Assembly (NCBI GenBank): GCA_963556195.1
Contig: OY744535.1
Span: 87,746,449 to 87,810,448, forward strand
Origin: Sepiola atlantica
Taxonomy: Eukaryota > Mollusca > Cephalopoda > Sepiida > Sepiolidae
DNA length: 64,000 nt
Direction of reading: 5' to 3'
Below the pieces are notes generated by a model. It was not told the origin of the DNA. It did no database searches and was given only the letters and a program-made list of their open reading frames with translations. How positions within the stretch are numbered: the stretch's first letter is position 1; every line of letters begins with the position of its first letter. A program made the translations under genes and the position numbers. This document shows positions 24,302 through 35,379 of this stretch, in pieces.

Positions 24302-25530
24302 CAGTGATCTTAATTTTCCTTATCACAACCGAAATTATAGAACCCAAAACATGCAGTTCAAACATGAGCAGACTCTATGCGACTAACCGATTCGTGTTTC
24401 TCGGAAAGTATTAATGATCTTCATCCAATTGAATAATTTCCTACATTACATCATACTTAAGTTACTCTCACTATGCTAACATACTTAGAGGAGATAGGAG
24501 TAATTTTTACTCATACACAAAAACTACTTACACTTCCTCATAAAACACTGTCGCTTCCTCTTCATTGGGAGAGTATATAGCTCTGACCGCTCGTGTTTGA
24601 TTTATAAACTCAGTCTTAACATCTAACACGCATCACAACTTCTATAGATAAAAACTGACCGATCCCCGTTTTTTTGGTTAAACTTTTTTGCCTATTTGAT
24701 TAGTTGCTTTCTACCACATTCCCAAACTATCATAATATAATTGATGTACGGTAAATAGCCGCGCTGTCTCATATTCCTTATTTAAATAAAACGTCTTCGA
24801 TTACAAAAAAATGTTTTTCTTTCAACATTTTTTTCATGAAAAAAACAAAATCACTCTTCACAAATACTTAATTTAATTAAAGATTAACCATGATCAAACC
24901 CTGAAAGACATAATTACACTCTCTCTCTCTGCACAATCTGCTTACAAGTAGTTACGAATGTATTAGAGAAATGAGAGAATATTATCGAGAAAAAATGTTT
25001 CTCATAATTCTACATAGAATAATCGTTGATGGATTTTCCACAAACTGTATAAAAAAATTATTTTGAATACTTTTCCGACTGTTAATAACCCATTATTTAT
25101 TAATTCCCTCAGTCTAAAAAAATTTCTCATTTCCGAAGGATTTTACGTACCCACAATAACAATCATTTCTGCAAAAAATAATCATAAAACGAATAATACA
25201 TTTTGATCGCAGCCAAAAGGCCGAGTTTATTTAGGTTTTGAATTAAAATGTGTATACGAAGTGGCTCAAGGCTAGAAAACAGCTGTGAAGTTGATCGGAG
25301 GTTTTCAACTCATACATTCCGTAAACTAGTGTTTGCCACCACAATACCACATTCACTCTATGGACTTAAGCTATGTAAAATACCCAATATACTTTGATAT
25401 ACAATGCGTTTACAACGCTAGAATATTTTGTATTTACAATAAATGTATTTGAGAAAAAATAGTATTTACAAAAAGTGATTTTTTTTTAATACTATGAATG
25501 GCAGGTAGTAGGACAAACCTACAAACACCC
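24298..25530. other. Unassigned AT-rich sequence
   Basis: No domain recognised. Confidence 0.5.
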
Positions 25531-25531
25531 A

Positions 25532-25647
25532 AAAGAAAGAAAAATAACAATAATTAAACTAAAATCACCGAAAGAAAACGCTAAATGGGCACCCGATTTT
25601 GCGTTTTCTTTGGGTGTTTTTATTTTGATTATTATTTTTCTTTCTTA
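25532..25647. repeat. ~115-bp hairpin (MITE-like inverted repeat)
   Basis: The left arm 25532-25581 and right arm 25601-25647 are reverse complements over most of their length. Outer ends are AAAGAAAGAAAAATAA / TTATTTTTCTTTCTT and inner ends GAAAGAAAACGC / GCGTTTTCTTT, with a ~19-nt centre. This could be a miniature element or a simple palindrome. No target duplication was recognised. Confidence 0.6.
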
Positions 25648-26054
25648 GTAGAGATCCTCCTTTCCTGTATAATAGTGACCTTCTCGTTGGTTTCTAATGT
25701 ACACTTAAAACAAGAAAGTCAGTTCCTAAGTGGGACTGCGGGAGTTTTATGGGATTAAAGCACAGTGCGGTGGATCTTGAGGACGGTTGGTGTTTTTCAG
25801 GATAAGCACTCTTTGGGTAAAGACAGAGATAAAACACATTTTGGGAAAGGATATCGTAAAAGCTTACTAATACACAGATAAATATAATGACGTGACTTAG
25901 TTAATTCACTAGGTAAAGGACTTTAAAGGCAAGCGTCTTCTCTTTGTTATGACCTAAAGACAAGGAATACGAAGTGAAATCCAGTTCAACTAAATACACA
26001 TAGACTAGCAGTGTGTATGTAGCCACGTTGCTACAGAAAACTAATTCCAGGTCA

Positions 26055-26330
26055 TTAGACTTGCTGAAATTTACTGCGGCCATGAGACAATACAAATTGC
26101 TCAGTGTTCGTCAATTGGTATGTTGAAAGATTAAGGATATTTTTTATGTTAGTTGTAGAACGTCCAAATCTCTTCAGAATAAGAAACCGAAGTTGTTTCA
26201 TGATAGTTGGCATGAGAGAAAGCAAAGTCACCTTGGTCATGGAAGAGGACAACTTATAATTGTCATCCCGTAAAAAGTTCTCCTCAATGTTGTTGCTACG
26301 AACTAATTTCGCCTTAGTAATGCGAAAACT
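26055..26330 (-). pseudogene. PLE A, N-terminal part in inverted orientation
   Basis: Read leftward, the frame contains LVRSNNIEENFLRDDNYKLS, then NILNLSTYQLTNTEQFVLSHG, the conserved N-terminal block of Penelope-like reverse transcriptases (an NLSS..LT..E..VL..GL-type motif, compare PLE C). It lies head-on against the plus-strand part of the same kind of element that starts at about 26310. The segment breaks off near 26055 and no RT finger motif (KPDKG) is seen beyond it. It may be a 5' inversion made during reverse transcription or a second PLE inserted the other way. The N-terminal assignment is fairly sure, the mechanism is inferred. Confidence 0.6.
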
Positions 26331-26522
26331 TATATATGAAGGGCAAACGTCTTTACGGCCTACCAAAAACACATAATAAATATATACCCGTAAGACCGAT
26401 TCTCTCTATGGTCGGGTCGGTTCAGCACAAGTTAGCTAAATGGTTGGCTGAATTGCTTCAACCTGTGCTTGAAGTATATTCGGCCAACTGTATTAAAGAT
26501 TCGTTTACTTTTGCTGAATATA
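26309..26522 (+). pseudogene. PLE A reverse transcriptase, upstream piece
   Basis: The frame gives RLYGLPKTHNKYIPVRPILS (RT motif 2 region), then SVQHKLAKWLAELLQPVLE and IKDSFTFAEYI, all standard Penelope-like RT blocks. It stops exactly at the TA where the mariner-type element is inserted. Removing that element and one TA joins the frame to HNCPFSAENKWMCSFDISS at 27855, so the interruption came after the PLE was in place. Confidence 0.85.
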
Positions 26523-26553
26523 TAGGGTGTTTCAAAAGTCTTGGGAACATTAC
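26523..26553 (+). repeat. Left terminal inverted repeat of mariner element
   Basis: Begins TAGGGTGTTTCAAAAG next to the duplicated TA. It matches the right end except at three positions. Confidence 0.93.
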
Positions 26554-26674
26554 AAATGCGTATATCTCATGAACTATTCCAGGTAGAAAAATGAAACTGG
26601 TGCCATTTTAAAGCTTGCTTAATCAAGTTTTTGGTCATACTAATGATTTTCGTGTCATCTTTTCAGGCGCAGTA

Positions 26675-27732
26675 ATGGCGTTCTCTAAACAAGACAAGGC
26701 ATTTTGCGTCCTCCAATTTGCAAAAACTGAATCGTGGACATGTGTTCAGCGTGCATTTCGCAGGAAATTTAAAAAAGAAGCCCCTGAAAGGAAATCCATT
26801 GTCAGATGGCATGCTAAATTTGTGAAAGATGGGTGTTTGTGCCCAAGTAAGCGAACAGGTCGCCCTTCAACTTCAGAAGATGCAGTTGAGCAAGTTCGGA
26901 CAGCCTTTCAGCGGAGCCCCCGTAAATCAGTGAGAAGAGCCAGCAGGGAACTTCAGCTTGCTCCAGCAACTGTCTGGCGTGTCTTAAGGAAACGACTGCA
27001 AATGGTACCTTACAAGCTCAAGTTGGTCCAAAAGTTGAGGACACTGATAAGCCACTTCGCCGTGACTTTTACATTGCAATGCAAGAGAAGTTGGAAGATA
27101 ACGGCTTTGATGACCGGCTTGTTGTTAGCGATGAGGCGACCTTTCATCTGAATGGCAAAGTTAACAAGCATAACACTCGCGTATGGGGTACTGAGAATCC
27201 TCATGAACTTCTTGAGCACGAGCGAGATTCACCAAAAGTGAACGTGTTTTGTGCAATTTCCAAGAAAGGTGTCTATGGACCGTTCTTCTTTGAAGAGGCA
27301 ACTGTCACTGGTGAATCCTATCTCAACATGCTGGAAGACTGGTTAATGGCTCAGTTGGAACAAGCAGAATCTGATGACTTCATTTTTCAACAAGATGGGG
27401 CACCACCACACTGGAGTCTTAGAGTAAGGCAGTTTCTTAACACAAGGCTGCCTGGTAGATGGATTGGGAGATCTGGGCGAGGTGATGACGTTCTCATGCC
27501 CTGGCCTCCTAGGTCTCCAGATCTTACCCCGTGTGACTTTTTCCTTTGGGGCTTTGTCAAGCAACAAGTCTATGTGCCGCCCCTTCCAAGAGATATTGAC
27601 GAACCAAAGGCTCGAGTAACGGCAGTTGTGGGAACCATTGACGTCAAGATGCTGGAACGCGTTTGGCAGGAAATGGACTATCGACTAGATGTCTGCCGTG
27701 TGACGAATGGTGCTCATATTGAGCAACTTTGA
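26675..27732 (+). pseudogene. Mariner-type transposase, single frameshift
   Basis: The enzyme would cut and rejoin the transposon ends in the nucleus. The probable start is the ATG at 26675 (MAFSKQDKAFCVLQF); the frame extends upstream to 26615 without a better start. The N-terminal third is helix-turn-helix DNA-binding sequence (CVQRAFRRKFKKEAPERKS...RWHAKF; TGRPSTSEDAVEQVR; ATVWRVLRKRL), with DUF4817-like character. A one-base loss around 27033-27036 shifts the frame. The catalytic domain continues in the next frame from about 27037: VVSDEATFH (first D, codon 27130), FQQDGAPPH (second D, 27394), SPDLTPCDFFLWG (third D, 27535). All three acidic residues remain. Spacing between the second and third D is 46 residues, longer than the 34 of classical mariner. 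Total length is about 353 codons, normal for the superfamily. Confidence 0.93.
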
Positions 27733-27821
27733 AGATTCCCCACAAAACTTGAAACTTTAACCTTTCCAACGGTACCAATTTCATTTTTCAACTCCTAATA
27801 GTATTTGAGTTATTAAAAATC

Positions 27822-27852
27822 GTTATGTTCCGAAGACTTTTGAAACACCCTG
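27822..27852 (-). repeat. Right terminal inverted repeat of mariner element
   Basis: Ends GAAACACCCTG before the duplicated TA at 27853-27854. It is the inverted partner of 26523-26553. Confidence 0.93.
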
Positions 27853-27854
27853 TA

Positions 27855-29119
27855 TACACAATTGCCCTTTCTCTGCTGAGAATAAGTGGATGTGTTCTTT
27901 CGACATCAGCAGTTTATTTACATGCGTTCCCTTCCAAGAAATCATCGATAGTTGTGCTGATGTACTATATCGGGGTGTCTCAGTCTGACCCAGAATCTCT
28001 GAAGAGGTCTTCGTAGAACTGATGCGGTTTACTACTGTCTGTCGAATTCAGTTCTGGTAATGTCATGTATCATCAAATCGACGGCATTTCTATGGGGTCA
28101 CTCTTTGGTCCTGCGTTGGGCAATATCTTCGTAGGTTTTTACGGTCATAACCTTTTGGCTTTTATCAATAAACCACTTACTTACGCTCGATACGTTGACG
28201 ATACATTTTGAGTGTTTAACAATGAGTCAGATATCATATTATTCCTTAATGAATTCAATCAATTACACCCAGCCTTACAGTTCACTTGTGAGATGAAACA
28301 CAACTCCGCCCTTTCCTTTACTGGATGTACTAGTGCATGAATCCGATTCATTGTTTCTCACATGTGTTTACCGCAAACTTACATTTACTGGTCTATATTG
28401 TCACTGGGACTCTTGTTGTGCCATACAAAGAAAAATAAATATGATTAAATGTTTGGTCCATCGTGCCTTAAAGATTTGCTCTGAACCCCTGATTGATTCG
28501 GAGATTGAATTTATCAAATAGGTACTCGTTGAAAATGGTTACACTATCGATATTGTTAATTCTAATATCGTTACCAAGATCACTCACTTTTATAAGCCTA
28601 AATGTCCGGCGTACCTCAGATTACCCTAGTTAGGTAATATTAGCATAACATTTGCTAACAACATTTCTGTAGCTGTGCGTCGGTGTTACCAGGCATCTAA
28701 CCCTAGAATTGTTTGTTCTGCTCGACTCTTGCTCAAATCTTTTCATAAAGATGTTCTCCCACCCCAACATACTAGTAATATTAGTTATCAATTAACATGT
28801 GGGTGCGATTCCGTATACATAAGAATACAATGCAAAAGTTTGAATCCAGAATAAAACAACACCATACTCTACAATACGCTGGGGCCGACTAAATAATGTA
28901 AATAATCAGGACAACACATCGGGGTCAGCTATTGCTGACCATATTATAAATAGCGCCGAATGTGCGTCGACTTACTCTAGTGACTGGTTTTATGTCATAC
29001 GTAGATCGCATTCCTTATTCCACCTCAATGTCCTGGAAGCTATATATATTAAGTCATTCAAAACCTCCCTTTGTAAACAAAAGGAGTGGCTTATAGGATT
29101 CAATGTAATCCACTTGTGA
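27855..29119 (+). pseudogene. PLE A reverse transcriptase and GIY-YIG, downstream piece
   Basis: Continues the PLE frame after the mariner insertion: KWMCSFDISSLFTCVPFQEI (motif A, catalytic D kept), IDGISMGSLFGPALGNIFVG (motif B), TYARYVDDTF (motif C, YVDD kept, then an in-frame stop), FTGLYCHWDS, VHRALKICSEP. The region of the GIY-YIG endonuclease follows (SNISYQLTCGCDSVYI, about 28780-28820; SAIADHIINSAECASTYSS, about 28928-28985) and the C-terminal block LEAIYIKSF..SLCKQKEWL up to the stop TGA at 29117-29119. Several frameshifts and stops inactivate it. PLEs use the RT for replication and the GIY-YIG domain to nick the target (established). Confidence 0.85.
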
Positions 29120-29216
29120 CCCTCCGCCCATTTCTCTCTCCTAAACTTTTCACTGGTTTTCATTCTACTTTTTTAAAAGGTTTTTAGTCGCAATGCTTGA
29201 ATTATTTCCACGTAGT

Positions 29217-29251
29217 TACTCGGATGAGTGTGGACAAAAGCCGGCTTAGTA
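29217..29251 (+). ncRNA. Decayed hammerhead ribozyme, 3' of PLE A
   Basis: 98 nt after the PLE stop. Stem I is TACT (29217-29220) with AGTA (29248-29251). The core word is CGGATGA (U4 changed to G), then a short stem II GT/AC with a 4-nt loop. AAA stands where GAA is expected. Stem III is AGCC/GGCT, perfect and loopless, with U at position 17. The position relative to the PLE end and the palindromic stem III match the motif 3' of PLE C at 59166. Two core changes predict loss of activity. Confidence 0.5.
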
Positions 29252-29360
29252 TATTCGTGTATTTTAAAAAATTATTTCTTCTCGTTTTTACACTTTGTCG
29301 ATTTACCTCCACCCCCACACCACCACCCCAAAAAATGTCACTAACGTCTGTATACCTTGC

Positions 29361-29825
29361 TTTAATATATATATATAAAAATATAAAAATGATATATATA
29401 GATATATATATATATATCAATATATTTAAATTATATATATATATGTATATATATATATATGTATGTATATATATATATATATGTATAGATATATATTTAA
29501 ATTATATAAATATATATTATATATACATATATTAAAATGATATATATATAAATATGTTAAAATGATATATATATATAAATATATCACAATTATACATATA
29601 TATAGCTATATAAATATGTAAAAAGTATTTATATATACATATATGAACATAATATATATATATATAAATATATAAAAATAATATATATATATATGAATAT
29701 ATAAAAATAATATATATATATATATATATAAATATATAAAATAATATCTATATAAATATATAAAAATAATATATATATATAAATATATAAAATAATATAT
29801 GTATATATATAAATATATATAAATA

Positions 29826-29870
<45 letters not shown>
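29361..29870. repeat. Long compound TA-rich array
   Basis: About 510 bp of TA runs broken by AAATATA, GTATA and AAAATGATATA steps, ending in a pure TA run and a short TG run. The repeated AAATAATATA and AAATGATATA units suggest expansion of a compound unit. The tyrosine/isoleucine-rich frames in it are not genes. Confidence 0.9.
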
Positions 29871-29880
<10 letters not shown>

Positions 29881-31209
29881 ATGTGGGTGTGGGTTGCTCT
29901 GTATATGTATATTTCAAATCCATGTCGAACATTTACTATTGTGCGAAACTGTATACATATCGGAATAAATATATTTGCACCTTAATACACAAGGGTGACT
30001 CGCAGTATAATTCAGGAGAATGCAATATATCCTCTCTTGATTGAAAGATGTACGTATAGTCGCACGTTCACGTCAATTTTATCGTTTCGTTCCCTACACT
30101 TTTTATTCCCCAGAATAAATATTCAAAACATTGTAAATCAAGGAGAAATGCATTAACTATTCTTGCAAGCGAGGCTGGTATCGAAGTACTTCAAGTAGAA
30201 AAATATTTTATAAATGTCTAAAATATATAATTTCCAAGCGGAAGATGAATGCATTATTTCTCAATAGAGAATCCAAGGGCGTGCAATAGACAGCGATGCT
30301 TCGAAATCTAATACGACCATAAATTTAGACATCCATGTATTTCAAGGTGGCAATAACAAATCAACGAGGCAGTTGGAGAGAGTGAGCGTATGGATGTGCC
30401 GACATTCTATGAAAGTAAAACCTGGAATCTAAAGCGAAAGCAATATCCATTTGCCATCACATTTGATGGTATCCATGATCGACCTTTTTATAAGATCCCT
30501 TACAGACTTGATGACGTTGTCTTGGATTGAGTATGGTGACGATAACTTGTAGTTTCCTTGAATATCGTTGAACGAATCCTGATATATACGTTGACAGCCG
30601 TATTATTTTCGAGACTTTTCTTTCATCATTTTTTTTTAACTTAACCATTTAGTTAAAGACGAGCGAAAATATCAATATATGAATTAAAAACCATTGTTAT
30701 TTACATACAATTGTGTATATCTATCTTCAAACACATACATATTCTGGATATACTGAGTTTGTAAAAGTATACCTAAAAAATGTTTTTTCTTGAGATGGGG
30801 ACTTTATGAGTACCCAATAGGGTAACCCAACCAGCTGTAAAAGCGGAAGTACAATTCTTTATTCGTTTAATTTGTATGTTTTGCTTATGTTTTATTTTTT
30901 ATATATATTTCTGTATTTGTAAATCATATTAATCTTAAAAAAGTTTTTTGGGCAGAAATTATCTATCAATCTTAATTAATTAGAATGTCACTATTGTTCG
31001 TAACTACGTGAGTTAAACTTGTCGGCGTCTTCAATAATTTATCGATAAACATCGGTAAATATATTAAAACCTATATAAACATGTAATAAACATTTCAACT
31101 ACAAGTATTTGTTTGTGTGATAAGTTTTTTGGGGGTTTATCAGTGTGCATGTCTTTAATTGGACGCCTGTTTACATGTTGTATAATTTAATGTGCATTTA
31201 TCGATCTGC
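29871..31209. other. Unassigned sequence
   Basis: No recognised domain. A 63-codon minus frame at 30457-30648 is basic and resembles nothing I know. Confidence 0.45.
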
Positions 31210-31236
31210 GTATATATATATATATATATATATATA
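31210..31236. repeat. (TA)n array
   Basis: About 26 bp of TA just beyond the 3' end of the R2-like LINE. Confidence 0.9.
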
Positions 31237-31299
31237 AGTATGGTTAGTTCTGCTAACTCGGAGTTATCACAAAAGTAACTGTCAGTGATTGCTCATCGA

Positions 31300-33210
31300 C
31301 AAGAACCAGTAGAGTTTCTTTGAGTCTGAGTGACGACAAGCCTCTCAGAATGTCCCAAAACACTCTGCTCTCTTCCAGTGGAGATCTTGTTAGTGGTGTC
31401 TCTCCTCAGTCTACGATTACTCTTTGACTCTCTATCGCTATTTTATGTGGTGTCAACCGAGGCCAGTGGCTTTATTTTTTTTAGGAGAAGAAGCTAATGA
31501 TATCTCTTTCAGTTTCTGTTCTGTGGTTCGTGCGGTGATGCTATTCCTGTTGGTTTTTTCTTCGTATTGTAACTTCCATGTTGCTGGTTAACATTTAGAA
31601 CTTATGCGGGTGGGTTTCCACATTCAAGCATTCTCCTATAATTGCAGCTGTTTTGATCATTGCTGTCCTGTGTATGGTCTAAGTTATTCCGTTGAATTCC
31701 AATTTATCCAAGTTTTTTCTCGAGTTTTTTTTCTTTACTGTTCTAATGCCCATACGATTGTTGGTATTATATTGATTTTTTTAATTCCTTATATACACTT
31801 CAGTGTTATGTCAAGTTCTGTGTATTTGCTTCCTTTTTCTGTCTCCTTTATTCTAATTCTGTATGTCTGCTGGAACGGCAAAGTCTACTACTTTTCGATT
31901 ATTATGACATGCGGTCTCCTTGCTTGTATGAGTGTATAAGTGTGTACATCGATATCCCAGAGGAGTCGTTGTGTTTTGTTTTCACATAGTGTATGTGGTG
32001 TACTTTTGTGCCATTTGTCTGCGTGTTGGAAATGCAATTGTTTGCACAGTTCTCAGTGTATTGCTTTTCCAAGCAAATGTATGTATGTTGTTATATTAAT
32101 TTTGGACTAATTTGCTGCATTCAATTAATGTATGATTTACTGATTCGTCTTTTTTAACACAGTCTGCACGTACTCTTTTCCTGGGTTTTATATAGTTTAG
32201 CTTTGATATAATATAACCGTAATCGCATGGCTATGTGCATTCGTCAGTAAAGATTACGCTTTTTTGTTCAAGTTTTCTTTTTCTAAGCCAGGTTATTTTC
32301 GTTTGTGTATTCTCTTGTCAGCCTTATAAAGCGTTCATGTAGTTGTTTTTCTCTCCAGTTTTCTTTTCTTCTCTTTATGTCTATTGTTTCAGTGCTGCTC
32401 GAGTTGTTACTGGAGTTGGTATATTTTGTTGCGATGATAAGCCGTTCCCTGTTCTAAGATATGTATGTCTTTATTTCTTTTTAGTGCCATCCACACAGTA
32501 GTCTATACTTACCAGTAGTATTCCTTGTTTGTGTCTTTTCATATGGGGTCTGTCCGTATCGTATTTTGGGTCAAGTGAATTGTTTCTAGTCCTCTGGTCA
32601 AGGTGCCGAAGATCTTCGTTAATCAAGCCTATGAATGGGCCAGCGTATTTTATTAGTAGTACTGCCCAGGTGTTTATTTTGTTTACTAGATTTCTGTTAT
32701 ATATACTTTTTTCTAAAAACTTTCTTTTTCTTGACAAATATTATTTACCTATCTTCTCTTTCATTTCTGTAGATTTGGTGGTGTATGCCCTGAGAATTCC
32801 CAAATATGTATAGCTTCCTTATTCATCTTGCGCCCTTATCTAATTATAGCTGGGCAGTTCAATGCTCTCTGTAGTCTCCAGTTGTCTTCTTTTCATCTCG
32901 AGCAGTGAACACTTTACCATTCCAAATTCATTTTGAATGCCCAACCTACATATTCTGGTTGTATATATCAGCTTGTTTAGTTCCGTTTAGCTTTTACAAA
33001 TACTCTCAGATCGCCTATGTACATGAGGTAGTTTCTTTGTGGTGTTTCTGTAAACTTGTATCCGTAATAACATGTTTAGAGTATGTACTTAAGCGGAATC
33101 AGAACTATGATACACAGTAGTGGTGATAGGTAGTCTCCTTGGAATATTTCTCTAAGCATGTGTATACTTGTCACGTGTTGTCCTCAAGCTGTCTGTCTAA
33201 GTGTCTATGT
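31300..33210 (-). pseudogene. Decayed R2-like LINE reverse transcriptase
   Basis: Minus-strand translation, reading leftward from about 33180, gives fragments of a non-LTR RT of the R2/NeSL-like type: IFQGDYLSPLLC (motif B, about 33150-33115) and YLMYIGDLRVFVKA (about 33030-32990). In the latter the catalytic Y-M-D-D is changed to Y-I-G-D. Then come KMNLEW and the thumb block (32737-32471) VNKINTWAVLLIKYAGP, LRHLDQRTRN, DTDRPHMKRHKQG, VSIDYCVDG. The rest towards 31300 is T-rich on the plus strand and assigned only by position. The loss of a catalytic aspartate and the many stops make it inactive. Plus-strand frames here (for example 31604-31939) are antisense shadows. Confidence 0.7.
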
Positions 33211-33318
33211 AACATTGGCTTTCAGATATACCTATTTATATATTCTGTATATTCCATAAGTCCAAATATATGCGAATATATCCTGGATTTACTATTAGTG
33301 TGACAATTCAAATGAACA

Positions 33319-33670
33319 ATATATATATATATATATATATTGTTTATTTATATATATATATATTTATATATGTATATATATATAGATATACATAAATATA
33401 TATATATATACATACATAAATATATATATTTATATATATAAATAAATATATAGATATATATAAATAAATATATTAATATATATATATATACATATATAAA
33501 TATATATATTTATATATGTAAATAAATATATAGATATATATAAATAAATATATAAATATATATATATATATATAAATATATTTATATATATCTATATATT
33601 TATTTATATATATATATATATATATTTATATATGTATATATATATATGTATGTATATCTATATATATATT

Positions 33671-33721
<51 letters not shown>

Positions 33722-33758
33722 ATTTATTTATATATATATATATATATATTAATATATA

Positions 33759-33820
<62 letters not shown>
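33319..33820. repeat. Long compound TA-rich array
   Basis: About 500 bp of TA runs with TTTATATA, AAATAAATATA and GTATATA interruptions. It contains inverted-symmetric stretches and abuts the foldback that begins at 33821. Confidence 0.92.
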
Positions 33821-33823
<3 letters not shown>

Positions 33824-33991
33824 AGCTATGAACACATATTTATGGAAATTATGCTACACAGAAGCTCCCACATTTTATCCCCGGGGGAATCTTAAGGCTA
33901 AAATGCATTTTAGCCTGAAGGTTCATCCCGATGATGAAACGCGGGAACCTCTGTGTAGCTTAATTTTCATGAATATATGTTCATAGCTTAC
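33821..33991. mobile_element. 171-bp foldback, arms of ~85 bp
   Basis: Outer ends are GTAAGCTATGAACA and TGTTCATAGCTTAC. The centre is the perfect 20-bp palindrome GGCTAAAATGCATTTTAGCC (33896-33915). The arms pair throughout (GCTACACAGA / TCTGTGTAGC, CCCACATTTTATC / GATGAAACGCGGG) at roughly 80%. The left end sits exactly on a TA array. There is no coding frame. It is probably a small non-autonomous foldback or an inverted pair of terminal repeats. Confidence 0.7.
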
Positions 33992-34095
33992 TACCTAGCT
34001 CTACTTACTATCGATCACTGCTGAAGTAAATACTGAAAATTGGTACATAAAAAAATTATATCTCCTCATAAAATATCATGTGGATACATGAAACA

Positions 34096-34118
34096 CTTAT
34101 CTATTTATCTATCTATAT

Positions 34119-34177
<59 letters not shown>
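34096..34177. repeat. (TCTA)n / (TA)n array
   Basis: A short CTAT/TTAT lead-in followed by about 56 bp of TA. Confidence 0.93.
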
Positions 34178-34180
<3 letters not shown>

Positions 34181-34957
34181 CAATAAAGTATTAAACAGCT
34201 GATCACACATTTTCGTATTTCAAGTTTTAGAGTTACGTTCTCTTATATGGTTACCGACTTAGGTAGATATGTTTTGAATACTACAGGTGTTAAAACGTCT
34301 TATGCTATAACTTGCTTTTCTATATGCTGATTTAGTTAGTATCTGACATATCTAAATTAATCGGAAGTCTGTGTTAGAATAGTTCAGATTCACTTAAAAT
34401 AGGTAAGCATGGAATTCGTCTGCATTGTTGGCAATGGGGATATGTCTCTCGATGGTGTTTTTTTTTGGATGGCCTGTGTGTTTTAGCTGGCATTATTACT
34501 GTTGAATACACTGGTATTGTGCTTTCTCATCGACATATTATGACGAATTTGTTGGGGGGATATTCATACACAATGAAAAAGCAACTATCCGTGGATAACT
34601 ATATATTATGTCGCTCTGCTGCATATTTTGCTAGGTTTACATGTACTTCCACGGAATTTCCTTGATCAAATCAATGCACTAGTATCTTCTATAAAGATAA
34701 ATACACCCGCCTCACTAGACTAGCAGCCAAATAACAGCACTTCTCTGTGAAGACAAGGAGATGTCGGTTGTTTAACTCTAATAGCCATATTTCTAGTCTT
34801 AACTACATTTGACGTGCAATCTCTATGATCTCTTTATCCCAGCCCCGACGAACATGAAGGAATTAAAATATAATTTAAACATTGTTTTTCCTCAATAAAA
34901 TATGCCATATCAAAGTATCCCATTACCATTAAGTGGCAATATGCCTCGTTTTGGGTG

Positions 34958-35033
<76 letters not shown>

Positions 35034-35379
35034 CTAAAAGTATACTTTTACAAAACTGAAACTATAGTGAAATAATTAAAACTCAATATCCGGGATAGAG
35101 CAAGTGTGTAGGTAAATAAAAGAAGAGAATGACAAATCTATTCCACTTTATTTTTTCATCAACATACGTTGTACTCGATAAAAACATGCTAATGGTTATT
35201 TCCTTAAGCCAGGCTTTTTTAAGATTAAAATTGTATCATCAAATGAATAACATAGATGGATAAGGTGACGGGGAAAAGCCAAACTTCAAAATTTGAAATA
35301 AATTAAGAAACAATAAAAAGTAATGGATATTAAATATGCGTGCGAAAAAACTTTACTAAAATATAGAGTGTGTGTAGGT
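34178..35379. other. Unassigned sequence with TA array
   Basis: No domain recognised. A 66-codon plus frame at 34465-34665 has no family match that I can see. Confidence 0.45.
34961..35031. repeat. (TA)n array
   Basis: About 70 bp of TA. Confidence 0.95.

Larger units (their letters stand above)
26523..27852 (+). mobile_element. Mariner-type DNA transposon inserted in PLE A
   Basis: A 1,330-bp element bounded by TA on each side (26521-26522 and 27853-27854), the target duplication typical of the IS630/Tc1/mariner superfamily. Terminal inverted repeats match at 28 of 31 positions (AGGGTGTTTCAAAAGTCTT at both ends). A looser inverted match continues inward for about 90 bp, including GAAAAATGAAACTGGT-like ends. 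It carries one transposase gene with a frameshift, so this copy cannot make its own full transposase. It sits inside the PLE reverse-transcriptase frame. Confidence 0.93.

Noticed and set aside
31604..31939. 111-codon plus-strand frame, membrane-protein-like
   Set aside because: Antisense to the decayed R2-like LINE; hydrophobicity comes from T-rich sequence.
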